A DNA stretch of 64,000 nt from positions 29,402,914 to 29,466,913 of the forward strand of contig NC_016132.3 in assembly GCF_000005505.3 (NCBI RefSeq). The letters run 5' to 3'. The position numbers and the translations under genes were made by a program. The notes below the pieces were generated by a model. That model was not told where the DNA came from and searched no databases. It worked only from the letters and a program-made list of their open reading frames with translations. Below, piece by piece: positions 54,725 to 64,000 of this stretch (position 1 is its first letter; each line of letters starts with the position of its first letter). This stretch comes from Brachypodium distachyon. Its lineage: Eukaryota; Streptophyta; Magnoliopsida; Poales; Poaceae.

Positions 54725-55766
54725 TGATATGGACATGCTAACCATGGATACGACCTTTGGTGCCCTCAATTCTATAATATTTGACAAGATTTATAATCAG
54801 GTGAATTCAAGTAGTAATTGTTTTCATTGTCATAATTATGAAGAGGCGGAGCTACTACTATCTTGTCTCGTTTTATTACGTAGGCATCTTGTCGAGCTTT
54901 TCAAGTCCAAGGTGAAGATGAGATACGATGGAGGCGAACGGGAGGGCCAACAAGAATCAAGCATTCATACAGCTGAGAGGGAAGGATTTAAAGTGTACTT
55001 TGCAACAAATCAAACGGCACATGATTCGGAGCTTGCTAGAGAAAGATATCACGAATTAAAGTTGAATCCGATTCGGGTCCGAGCTGCCAGGAGACCCGAA
55101 TTTGTTTTAATCACCCAGACCGCATCCGGAGTCCAAATCAAGCAAACAAGTACTTGTTGGAAAGGTAATTACAAGACCTTTCCAACGGATCTGGCCCCAT
55201 CAAGAGATTCGACTCGTGCTGACCGTGGCGGACAAAACAAGCAGACGGATCTGTTTTTCTGTTTCCTAAAGAGTTGTTGTTTGTTAGGAAAGTTAGAGAT
55301 AGAGTTGGATTTCGGACTCCTTATTCAAGGTGGACGAAAATATCTCTCCCTCCTCCTTTATATACCCCATGAGCCCCCCTAAGGAGCCTTGGGTTTTGTT
55401 TAGTTAAAAGTTAGCCATCGCTACTACTTCGTGTAATCGCGTGTGTCGGTTAGACCACCTGTTTTACCGCTTTCGGAACCCCAACTTATCGTCTCGTTGA
55501 GACATTGGTTTGATATAGTATATTCGCAATTTTAGATTGCATCCGCTATTTATCTTGTTCTTGCTTGTTCTTCGATTGCTTGCAGGAACAAAGACCTTCG
55601 TGGTCAGGTTGATCGTGCCCCCGCGTGATCAATAACCCTTTGGAGTTGGTGTATCGATTGCTAAGGCGCTGCCTCCTAGGACGTAGTCGGATCGTCAACG
55701 TCACCTCCTACCCAAATCGAGAGTTACCAATCTCATCGAAAGATCGGGCCACCCGCACCCGTATCA
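54725..55766 (+). repeat. 5' LTR of gag-only element copy 2
   Basis: TGATATGGACATGC to CCGTATCA. The U3 frame is open to the TAA just after the TATA box (TTTATATACC at about 55357). Confidence 0.93.
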
Positions 55767-55768
55767 CG

Positions 55769-55780
55769 TGGTATCAGAGC
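55769..55780 (+). other. Primer binding site, copy 2
   Basis: TGGTATCAGAGC, two bases after the LTR. Confidence 0.9.
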
Positions 55781-56124
55781 TTAAGGTTGCTCGGTGAGAT
55801 TTTTCCAGTTTATCCGTAGTTTAGATCTGTTTTTACCTATCGTCCAGAAAAAGCCAAACAAAAATTAGAATTAGTTACCTTGTCCTAGAACCAATCTGAG
55901 CCTTGCAATTTTCACATTAGTATTTGCATTGTTGAATCTTTGCTGCATTAATCGTGTCGAGTTGCTGGATTAGATTGGATCGTTTTTCAGATTTTTTCTA
56001 CTAGATCGAACTTGCTTTTGGTTTTCTTGTTCTTCGTGTGACGCAGGTTTCCTTCATCAATCTTCCGCCGCCAAACTTCCTGCCACACCACCGCCATAAT
56101 CTTCCGCCGCCACCATATCTTCCA

Positions 56125-56316
56125 CCGAGTCCCTCTTTGAGTCCTACACCGAGTCCCTCATCGAGTCCTACACCGAGTCCCTCTTCGAGTCCTACACCGA
56201 GTCCCTCTTGGAGTCCTACACCGAGTCCCTCTTGGAGTCCTACACCGAGTCCCTCATCGAGTCCTGCACCGAGTCCCTCTTCGAGTCCTACACCGAGTCC
56301 CTCGTCGAGTCCTACA
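56125..56316 (+). repeat. 24-bp tandem repeat, 8 units, leader of copy 2
   Basis: Eight consecutive 24-bp units, each CCGAGTCCCTC followed by a variable TTT/ATC/TTC/TTG/GTC and GAGTCCTACA. Copy 1 has three units. Confidence 0.93.
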
Positions 56317-57324
56317 TCGAGTCGGCAAGTTATAGTTTTCAGCCGCGAATCCGAGTCCGAGTCCAATAAGGAGTGCTTTTGGAAAGTGTTTCATCATAGA
56401 TCGAATTTTGTTTAGAGATAAAGTTGTTTGGAAAGTTGAAAAAAAAAGGAAAGAAAGAAGGAAAAAAAAACGAAAAAAAAAAGAGAAAGAGTTCGAGTCA
56501 GTTTCGGACCCGAGTCCGAGTAGAATTTTAGTTTCGGGTGGGTTTGACCCGTGTTCAGTAAAACGGGCGTATCTTTTGCGTACCAACTCGGATTTCAACG
56601 TTCTTGTACTTTTTGGAAAGCTCACGACGAGGCGCATCAGGAAATATCCAGGGCTTTGCCCTGCACTTTGACCCTCAAATTCGGTTTGTAAGGTGGACTT
56701 TCGGAGCTTCCAAGTTTCTGCCTCCGTTTTCCGGCATCGCTGCAGCCCGGTGTTTCTCAGTTTTCTCCACCGTCCGACATCCGTTTTGAGTGATCTTGCC
56801 CTTGCTGGAAAGCTTGTGTCGATACCCTTCTAACCCATATTTTTCCATATTTTTCTGAATTTTTCTTACTGCAGCCTTTGCTGTTCTTCAGTAGACCGAC
56901 GTACAGTTTTCCGGTCCCTCTTTTGCGTGAGTTTCTGGGGTTAAAAAAAAAAGAAAAAAAAAAGAAGAAGAAAAGAATAAGAAGCCAAACAGAAGGCCAC
57001 AAAAAGAAAAAAAAAGAAAAAAAAATCCCAGGGATTTACTTGTTGTGCCATCTTTTGATCTATCTATTCCTACCTTCTTCAGTATCTAGGCTTAGATTAT
57101 TTCTGTAATTCGTTCTTATCGACTCCAGCAGCTAGGACTAGCATTATTGAGCATATTTTCAACTTTGCATTGCTGATTTGATTATTTGCTATTCTTTGCT
57201 ACTCACAAAAGCCTCCAAGCTCCACAGATTCTACACCTAGGTTGGTTTGTTACCGAGGCATCGATACATTTAATCTTCGGAGGGCTTGGTCACGCCGCTG
57301 GCCATCACCTTCCTGTTTTGCATG

Positions 57325-57444
57325 GTAAGAACTTGTAAGAACTTGATTTTTAGCTTGAGAGTTGAGCGACTTGTAGCCACATCCTAGTAGTTGATAGGAA
57401 CATATTACTGTGATTTGTTTCTTGTTTTCTACTAACCATGACAG
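57325..57444 (+). other. Candidate leader intron before gag, copy 2
   Basis: GGTAAGAAC donor, TACTAAC branch point and ATGACAG/G acceptor as in copy 1; 120 bp against 116 bp. Confidence 0.5.
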
Positions 57445-59705
57445 GACTTACACGAAGCATGGCAACTAGACCGATGCTATCCCGTGACCGCGATGAGTGC
57501 TTTTCACCACGACCATCCTCCACGTCTCTTGTTCATAATGCCACGGCAACGGTACAAAACAATCCTTCTAATACAATTAAATTGTGTGTACCTTTCTTTG
57601 AGGGGGAAAATGATGCTGAAACGTATATAGATTGGGAGCTAGCTTTAACTGAACAATTCACATGCTTCCATGTACTAGATAGTCGTAAGGTCCAAATTGC
57701 TAGCAGTAAATTTCGTTTTGATGCATTATCATGGTGGTGTGAGATAGTTAGAGAAAACAAAATACCTCACACTTGGATTGGTATGAAGAAAATCATGAGA
57801 GAAAAATATGTTCCTCCAAGTTATGCTTATGAGTTGCGTTCCAAATTACGACGTTTGACACAAGATGATAAAACTGTTGATGATTACTACCATGAGTTCC
57901 AAATTTTAACCTTGCGATCTGGTTTAGATGAAACCGAACAAAGAAAAATGGATAGGTTTTATTGTGGGCTTAACTTTGATATTTCTTACATAATTGAATA
58001 CGGAAAATACGACTCTCTATTGTGTTTGTTTAATCTTGCTCGTGAAGCGGAGAGGAAATTGGAGAGAAGGTGTACAAGAAACGTGTTGAGCCTACAAGGT
58101 AATGATAAAGATGATTGTGTTGCTGAACAAAATATGACATGTGATCAAATAAATGAGATACTCGTTGAATTTTCTGCACCATGTGAAATTGTTGTTTTAC
58201 ATGCTGATTTGAGTGCACCTACTGCTGAAATTAATTCTTCTGATGATTTGAGTGCACATATTAATTTTGATATTGATGAGAATGAATCATGTGAGGAAAT
58301 AACTAATGTTTTGGGAGAAACACGTGATGTAGATAAATTTGGTTTAGGTTGTGTCGACTTAATTACACATGGAGTGATTGAGAACGATCCACCTATTAAT
58401 TCTTTGTGTTATATTGCACTTGATAGTCCCATGTATTTGTCGCATGCAATGGATAAACTGTGTGAGTTAACAACTTCGAAATCTTTTGCAGTTCATGGAT
58501 ACACAATTCATTTAATTGGACAACATGATGTGAACAATATCATTTTGGTGCATGAGATTTGCACTACTTGTGATAATTTTCCTCTCTTGGGAGAAAATAA
58601 ATTTTTGCACATGCTTAATCATTTTGATAGGACCTCCAATATAGGTGTTGATTATTTGCCAAATAGTTATTTACATGCTTGTTTGAATATTAGTGCTTTG
58701 ACTTGCTCTAAATTTCAGCATATTGTAGTAACTAATTTGGATACTATTCATTATTATTGTCCAATGTTGGGATGGTGTAATGGTGAGCGGTGCAAACCAA
58801 ATACAAGAAATCGTTTCGCTTATAAATGCAAACAATATTGTCAATCTTCTTGCTGGAATGTTATTCATCATGATTGTTTTACTAATTATGTCATGAGACT
58901 TTGTTATAAAAGATTAATTGTGCAAGAAAGGAGATGTATAAAGATGGATGACATATACATATACCATGCACACACTTTGTCTATTTTGTCAGTCTCTTTA
59001 CAGCACAAACGACGCCGAGGACGGCTTTCCTTTCAAGAAAGGGAGGATGATATGGACATGCTAACCATGGATACGACCTTTGGTGCCCTCAATTCTATAA
59101 TATTTGACAAGATTTATAATCAGGTGAATTCAAGTAGTAATTGTTTTCATTGTCATAATTATGAAGAGGCGGAGCTACTACTATCTTGTCTCGTTTTATT
59201 ACGTAGGCATCTTGTCGAGCTTTTCAAGTCCAAGGTGAAGATGAGATACGATGGAGGCGAACGGGAGGGCCAACAAGAATCAAGCATTCATACAGCTGAG
59301 AGGGAAGGATTTAAAGTGTACTTTGCAACAAATCAAACGGCACATGATTCGGAGCTTGCTAGAGAAAGATATCACGAATTAAAGTTGAATCCGATTCGGG
59401 TCCGAGCTGCCAGGAGACCCGAATTTGTTTTAATCACCCAGACCGCATCCGGAGTCCAAATCAAGCAAACAAGTACTTGTTGGCAAGGTAATTACAAGAC
59501 CTTTCCAACGGATCTGGCCCCATCAAGAGATTCGACTCGTGCTGACCGTGGCGGACAAAACAAGCAGACGGATCTGTTTTTCTGTTTCCTAAAGAGTTGT
59601 TGTTTGTTAGGAAAGTTAGAGATAGAGTTGGATTTCGGACTCCTTATTCAAGGTGGACGAAAATATCTCTCCCTCCTCCTTTATATACCCCATGAGCCCC
59701 CCTAA
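57438..59705 (+). CDS. Gag-like protein with U3-encoded C-terminus, copy 2
   Basis: 755 codons, uninterrupted. The capsid-like part is almost the same as in copy 1 (FFEGENDAETYIDWELALTE, SWWCEIVREN, DDYYHEFQILTLRSGLDE). The middle (about residues 210-520) differs widely, with several insertions and deletions, but keeps blocks such as LDSPMYLSHAMDKLCELTTS, SNIGVDYLPNSYLHACLNIS, LTCSKFQHIVVTNL and YKCKQYCQSSCWNVIHHDC. SLQHKRRRGRLSFQEREDD leads through the polypurine tract into the LTR (MDMLTMDTTFGALN). The U3 part contains YHELKLNPIRVRAARRPEFV and ends LLLYIPHEPP at TAA 59703-59705, just past the TATA box. No protease, RT or integrase. Confidence 0.85.
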   Translation: MTGLTRSMATRPMLSRDRDECFSPRPSSTSLVHNATATVQNNPSNTIKLCVPFFEGENDAETYIDWELALTEQFTCFHVLDSRKVQIASSKFRFDALSWWCEIVRENKIPHTWIGMKKIMREKYVPPSYAYELRSKLRRLTQDDKTVDDYYHEFQILTLRSGLDETEQRKMDRFYCGLNFDISYIIEYGKYDSLLCLFNLAREAERKLERRCTRNVLSLQGNDKDDCVAEQNMTCDQINEILVEFSAPCEIVVLHADLSAPTAEINSSDDLSAHINFDIDENESCEEITNVLGETRDVDKFGLGCVDLITHGVIENDPPINSLCYIALDSPMYLSHAMDKLCELTTSKSFAVHGYTIHLIGQHDVNNIILVHEICTTCDNFPLLGENKFLHMLNHFDRTSNIGVDYLPNSYLHACLNISALTCSKFQHIVVTNLDTIHYYCPMLGWCNGERCKPNTRNRFAYKCKQYCQSSCWNVIHHDCFTNYVMRLCYKRLIVQERRCIKMDDIYIYHAHTLSILSVSLQHKRRRGRLSFQEREDDMDMLTMDTTFGALNSIIFDKIYNQVNSSSNCFHCHNYEEAELLLSCLVLLRRHLVELFKSKVKMRYDGGEREGQQESSIHTAEREGFKVYFATNQTAHDSELARERYHELKLNPIRVRAARRPEFVLITQTASGVQIKQTSTCWQGNYKTFPTDLAPSRDSTRADRGGQNKQTDLFFCFLKSCCLLGKLEIELDFGLLIQGGRKYLSLLLYIPHEPP
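59035..59047 (+). other. Polypurine tract, copy 2, inside the gag frame
   Basis: AAGAAAGGGAGGA directly before the LTR start at 59048. Confidence 0.9.
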
Positions 59706-60089
59706 GGAGCCTTGGGTTTTGTTTAGTTAAAAGTTAGCCATCGCTACTACTTCGTGTAATCGCGTGTGTCGGTTAGACCACCTGTTTTACCGCTTTCGGA
59801 ACCCCAACTTATCGTCTCGTTGAGACATTGGTTTGATATAGTATATTCGCAATTTTAGATTGCATCCGCTATTTATCTTGTTCTTGCTTGTTCTTCGATT
59901 GCTTGCAGGAACAAAGACCTTCGTGGTCAGGTTGATCGTGCCCCCGCGTGATCAATAACCCTTTGGAGTTGGTGTATCGATTGCTAAGGCGCTGCCTCCT
60001 AGGACGTAGTCGGATCGTCAACGTCACCTCCTACCCAAATCGAGAGTTACCAATCTCATCGAAAGATCGGGCCACCCGCACCCGTATCA
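59048..60089 (+). repeat. 3' LTR of gag-only element copy 2
   Basis: 1042 bp, near-identical to 54725-55766. U3 is coding to 59705. Confidence 0.93.
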
Positions 60090-60785
60090 CAGAATCACCG
60101 AACCGGGTGATCGATGGACCGTAGAAAAATGTGGAACCCTTTGACCGTCGGCGGGGGTCCTCCTTTTATACTGAAGGGGATACCACAGGTGCCGCGGTGC
60201 ATGCATTACAAGTGTCGATCAGGGAGAGACACCACTCCCCGTCGGTGAGCTGGTGGCATGCATGAACGCCACCTCCGCTGCTAGGGGTCTAAAACCCTAA
60301 AGGTAGGATTGGACAATCATTGTTCACCTGATTTAGACATGTAACGCCCCTCCTGTCGGCTCATTTAATGCGCCGTGCGCCTCACTCCTCGCCCTGGCGA
60401 GACTGCGCATTCGACGCCCGCCACGCGCCTGCGTGGCGTTGTTGCTCTGTCCGCTGGGCCCTACCCTTGTGGCGGGAGCCTGCGCCCGGGAACTCCTCCT
60501 CCCGGCAAGTCGCTCCCCGGGAAGCGCCCAGGCCAAACACACCCGGGAACCCCCCTCCCGGGAAGCGGCTTCCCGGGAGGTGTCCAGGCGGGAATATTCC
60601 CTGAAGCCCCGCTAGCCCTTCCGGGTTGGTAGCTTGCCGGGCTGCTCGTGGCTGTTGCCCGGGACGAAGTCCTCTCGGGAACTCGGAGACGGGGCCCACG
60701 CGTCGCGCAACGGTGGTACCCCGGGTGCCACTGGTGCGACAGTTAGTTCTTCCAAAGTTCTAATCCTGCAATCACTTTCTTTCAG

Positions 60786-61440
60786 ATGTCGCTCTACACT
60801 CCTCCTTGTCTGCAGGTGGTCTTGATGTTCAACTGTGAGACAACCCAAGGTTTCCCTGAGGTGCTCCGCGAGAGCATGAGGCACATCGGTTTCCGATAGC
60901 AGCCGGAGTACACGGTATTCGAGGATTACCGTGACTTCAACCAGGAGTACAAACCGTGCCGTTGTCCGCCTCCACCAAGATGTGCCTTCAGAAAAGTTTC
61001 CAGTGCACAAAGCAGTGGGACAATCCAACAGGTGGCGTACATGTGCGTGACCCTACTCCGCAGGAAGTATGAAAAGGCTGGACAAAGGACCGTGCAAGTA
61101 TCTCCCAAGGGGCTTCATCTCATGCGAGAACAAGTTCTTCACATTTCCAGGCTTGCCCGATGAGAAGGTTGCGGATGACAGCTACGATTTCTGCAACTTC
61201 GTGTCAAGCCAGGAGCACATGATGGCCAACATGCGCGCTGAGGTCGAGCACTACCGCAAGCAGCTGTGGATGGCACTCGGTCACCTCTCCACCGTGGTTG
61301 ATGCAGGAATGTACGAGAATGAAGTTCGCTATCCTCCGAGACCTCCTGCTCCTGAGATGCTCCATGCGTTTCCAGTGGAGGGGTTTACTCCAGCACGTGG
61401 CCCACCAAGAGTGTTCGAGATTACGTACCTTCCGCGTTAG
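60786..61440 (+). pseudogene. Extra ORF upstream of gag in second Tekay/Del-like gypsy
   Basis: CTTTCTTTCAG/ATG at 60786 looks like a splice acceptor directly before the start. The first frame reads MSLYTPPCLQVVLMFNCETT, LRESMRHIGF, a TAG, then PEYTVFEDYRDFNQEY. A frame change at about 60950 continues as CKYLPRGFISCENKFFTFPG, YDFCNFVSSQEHMMANMRAE, VEHYRKQLWMALGHLSTVVD and a Pro-rich end with PPRVFEITYLPR, TAG at 61440. It resembles no Gag or pol domain that I recognise. It was a protein of about 215 residues, now broken by one stop and one or more frame changes. Confidence 0.6.
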
Positions 61441-61752
61441 TTCCTGTACGGGGAACAGAAGGCAGATGCGTACGTGTTTCCACATTCTCCGCAGCTACTG
61501 CCGAGGTTCTGACAGCTTTATCAGGATAGGTCTCTTGTATCCGTAGTTCCATCTATGGCCACACTTCCTGTGCGTTGTGAATGGCAAGATGAGTAGTGTA
61601 ATCTTTCCTTTGTTTTGGATGATTGGAATCAATAAATCTTTGGATGGCACTATGTGATATCTCAGACTTCATGTTATCCTTTAATCCTGTCTTTGAGGCT
61701 TTATGTCATGCAATTGTGTTTCAACTATTGTGTAAACCATTGTGCAAACAGG
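61441..61752 (+). other. Spacer between extra ORF and gag
   Basis: Non-coding, ending CATTGTGCAAACAG/G just before the gag ATG, again like a splice acceptor. Confidence 0.5.
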
Positions 61753-62690
61753 ATGGCACCTGTTCGTCGTGATCCTCCTCCTCCGCCTGAGTTAGGCAAC
61801 ATACTGCTTCAGATGGGACAAATCCTTGAGCGTATGAATGACCAGCACAACAATCATGGCAACAATGCAAACAATGGGGCTAATGACAGGGTTTCCATCA
61901 AGGATTTCCTTGCTCTCAATCGAAGGACTTTCTCTCTACTGTCAGAACCACTTGATGTTGATGACTGGCTTCGTGAGATGGTCCGCGCTCTTTGCACGGT
62001 TCGTGTGGCCAATGAGCACAAGGTTCCTTTTGCGACCTACCTCCTCCGAGGTGAAGCAGCCGCATGGTGGGAGAATTTCCAAGCCTCGAAGCACCCTGAT
62101 GAAGTCATCACTTGGTTTGACTTTCAGGAAGCTTTGCTAAAGCACCACATCCCAGCTGGTCTGATGGACAGAAAGCGTGAGGAATTCTGCAGTCTGACTC
62201 AAGGCAAGAGTTCTGTTCTCGACTACTGCAAGGATTTCAACCGTCTTGCTCGCTAAGCTGGCGATGAGATCTCTACTGACTTAAAGAAACAAGAAAGGTT
62301 TCGCAATGGTCTCAGTCCGTCACTGAAGTATGCTCTCGATCTCATCAGGTGCAATTCTTCTGAGGACTTGGTCAATACTGCTCTGCAAGCTGAACATGGC
62401 CGTGCATAGTTTGAGGATTCTCGCAAACACTCTCGTGATGCTGGGTCTTCTTCCTCAGGCAACAACAATGCTGGTTCTAAAAAACGGAGGTTTTGGATTC
62501 CCAACAACGCAACTGTCCGTCCAACATATGGTTAGAGGAATGGTGGTCAAGGTTCCCGCCCACCCTCCCAGGCTGTCTCTCTCAAGAGCTACAATGGGAA
62601 GCAAAGACCTTAGAATCAGAACAGTGACACCAGAGTCTATTACAAGTGCAAACAGTCAGGCCACATTGCTACTCACTGCCCTCTGAATCA
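61753..62690 (+). pseudogene. Gag of second Tekay/Del-like gypsy
   Basis: Start ATG 61753 (MAPVRRDPPPPPELGNILLQ). The capsid domain has FLALNRRTFSLLSEPLDVDD, LLRGEAAAWWENFQASKHPD and REEFCSLTQGKSSVLDYCKD. Nonsense codons at 62254 (after NRLAR), 62407 and further on break the frame. The knuckle reads YYKCKQSGHIATHC, so the first Cys of the CCHC box is replaced by Tyr. Confidence 0.88.
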
Positions 62691-63339
62691 GATTCAGGCA
62701 GCACCTCGCCCTCCTCCAAGCCAGGCGATGGTTCCAGCTCAGGGTAATCAGCAAAGGTCTTATGACAACAACAAGTCTAATGCCAACGGTGACCGTGTCA
62801 ATCATGTCAATGCTGAGCAAGCAGAGGAAGCTACCGACGTTGTCATCGGTAATCTGCATGTTAATTCTGTTCGTGCTAAAGTATTATTTGACACTGGAGC
62901 ATTGCATTCTTTTGTTTCACACTCCTTTGCACGAGCAATTGACTTGCAACAAGACACCTTGCTTAACCCTGTTCTAATCCAAACCCCTGGGTCCCAGGCT
63001 AGGACAACTAAGATAAGTCGTGGCACCCGAATCCAAATCGGCAATCTTGTTTTCTTCGCCGACCTCCTAGCCCTTGGACCCTCTGACATTGATGTCATTC
63101 TAGGGATGGTTGGCTTAAACCTCATCAAGCTTTGATAGACTGTGCTGCTAAGTCTGTCATTCTGACACATTCCACTGGCCAGATAGTCACTTTCCACTCT
63201 TCTAAGGCCACAAACACCCAGCTCTACTCTCTAGACGCAAAGCCACTTCCAACTTTGGAATCTGTTAAGGTGGTTTGCAAATTCCCGGATGTTTTCCTGA
63301 AGACTTACCAGGTATGCCTCCCGACAGAGCGGTTGAGTT
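62691..63339 (+). pseudogene. Protease region of second Tekay/Del-like gypsy
   Basis: Open 62728-63135: EEATDVVIGNLHVNSVRAKV, then LFDTGALHSFVSHSFARAID, the DTG active site (DTGA, with Leu where Ser or Thr usually follows), and DIDVILGM near the end. A frame change follows near 63115, with remnants of the linker to RT. Confidence 0.85.
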
Positions 63340-64000
63340 TGTGATCGAACTCGAACCAGGAACTGCTCCTGTTCATAGGCGTCCCTACAAGATGTCTCCA
63401 CCAGAGTTGGCGGAACTTAAAAGACAACTTGAAGACTTGGAGAAGAAATGATACATTCGTCCAAGCTCCTCTCCTTGGGGTTGTCCCACTCTGTTTGTGC
63501 AGAAGAAGGACAAAACCGAACGTCTGTGTGTTGATTACCGTCCTCTTAATCAACATACAATCAAGAACAAGTACCTACTTCCTAGGATCAACGATCTGTT
63601 TGACCAACTAGTCGGAGCCGCAGTTTTCTCAAAACTTGATCTACGCTTAGGGTATCATCAAATCAAAATCCGGAAGGAGGACATTCCAAAGACCGCTTTC
63701 ACTACTCGTTATGGTCTTTACGAGTACACAGTCATGTCTTTTGGCCTCACCAATGCTCCAGCTACCTTCTCTCGTCTAATGAATTCTATTTTCATGGAGT
63801 ATCTGGACAAGTTCGTTGTGGTCTATTTGGATGACATTCTTGTCTATTCTAAATCCGAGGAAGAACATGATGACATCTTCGCCTCATCCTTTCCAAACTT
63901 CGTGAAAATAGACTCTATGCTAAGTTCTCTAAATGTGAGTTCTGGCTTCCAGAAGTCAATTACCTTGGTCACGTCATCTCAGCAAAGGGAATTGCTGTCA
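63340..64000 (+). pseudogene. Reverse transcriptase of second Tekay/Del-like gypsy (cut by window end)
   Basis: EFVIELEPGTAPVHRRPYKM, then a TGA in [13 protein letters not shown], then [56 protein letters not shown] and the catalytic [17 protein letters not shown] (about 63820-63870). A one-base frame change follows, after which [20 protein letters not shown] reads in another frame to the window edge. Confidence 0.9.

Larger units (their letters stand above)
54725..60089 (+). mobile_element. Gag-only non-autonomous LTR retrotransposon, copy 2
   Basis: 5365 bp; LTRs 54725-55766 and 59048-60089, both 1042 bp, with only one difference noticed (A near 55163, C near 59486). Perfect TSD. Same primer site, leader repeat, intron signals, single long ORF and polypurine tract as copy 1, but a distinct subfamily. 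It is the youngest insertion in this stack. Confidence 0.93.
41598..60741 (-). mobile_element. Full-length Tat-like gypsy, minus strand, with antisense ORF region
   Basis: 3' LTR 41598-42620, internal 42621-54352, 5' LTR 54353-60741 (interrupted by 54725-60089 plus its TSD). In the direction of the element: primer site, Gag, protease, RT-RNase H, integrase, then about 5.5 kb including repeats and a plus-strand (antisense) ORF region before the 3' LTR. The perfect TSD and TG/CA ends define it. Pol is largely open but integrase and gag carry frame breaks. Confidence 0.92.
54353..60741 (-). repeat. 5' LTR of Tat-like gypsy, split by 54725-60089
   Basis: Pieces 54353-54724 and 60095-60741 together give about 1019 bp and match 41598-42620 along the length (for example the junction reads GTGGAACCGCAGAATCACCG when the insert is removed). 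Confidence 0.92.
39589..64000 (+). mobile_element. Second Tekay/Del-like gypsy (runs off the right edge)
   Basis: 5' LTR about 39589-41278, primer site 41282, leader to 41597, then a nested 19.1-kb insertion, then leader end, an extra ORF, Gag, protease and RT to the window end. Chromovirus-like order and the RT sequence resemble the relic at 16340. The outer 3' half and 3' LTR lie beyond 64000. Confidence 0.85.

Noticed and set aside
56125..56316. CRISPR-like regular repeats
   Set aside because: Units are contiguous without spacers, in a plant retrotransposon leader.
56038..56415. Pro/Ser repeat protein of 125 codons ([12 protein letters not shown])
   Set aside because: It is the translated 24-bp tandem repeat in the leader. 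A small upstream ORF is possible but the unit count varies and nothing supports translation.

Overview
The window is nuclear DNA of a grass, most likely a Triticeae or other Pooideae species (wheat, barley or Aegilops relatives). The evidence is the dense nesting of LTR retrotransposons, a BARE/Angela-type Copia LTR (starting TGTTGGAGATATGCCCTAG), grass Ty3/gypsy families including one with an antisense ORF, Stowaway MITEs, and a single intron-containing plant gene. There are no bacterial genes, rRNA, tRNA genes or CRISPR arrays.

Layout. 1-28 and 6509-7486: the RNase H end and 3' LTR of a Copia element, split by a Tat-like gypsy deletion derivative at 29-6503 (957-bp LTRs, TSD ATCGC). 7487-about 17070: a Tekay/Del-like gypsy whose 5' LTR (7487-15851) is itself split by a 5.15-kb gag-only element (9871-15020). 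17075-20430: relics (Tat LTR piece, gag-protease relic, LTR-like repeat). 20430-28487: the one host gene, a sorting nexin 2-like gene on the minus strand with five exons, and MITEs in its introns. 28488-29622: a truncated PIF/Harbinger transposase unit. 29623-31157: more LTR pieces. 31158-39588: a second Copia element with a gag-only-family LTR in its own LTR (31356-32382) and a solo LTR of that family in its gag (35020-36811). 39589-64000: a second Tekay/Del-like gypsy that interrupts the Copia RT. Its leader is interrupted by a full-length minus-strand Tat-like gypsy (41598-60741, TSD GTTAG), whose 5' LTR is in turn interrupted by a second gag-only element (54725-60089, TSD CAGAA). That is four levels of nesting.

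The most unusual system is the gag-only family, present four times. It has LTRs of about 1.0 kb, a Met-tRNA primer site, a polypurine tract and a single long Gag-like ORF. It has no protease, RT or integrase. The ORF runs without a stop through the polypurine tract into the 3' LTR and, in the longer copy, ends just past the U3 TATA box, so nearly all of U3 is protein coding. Two diverged copies keep this frame, with all length differences a multiple of three. The element must be mobilised in trans.

The host gene encodes a predicted 527-residue PX-BAR protein of endosomal sorting; all splice junctions are canonical and in phase, so it is probably functional. Almost everything else is retrotransposon sequence in various stages of decay.
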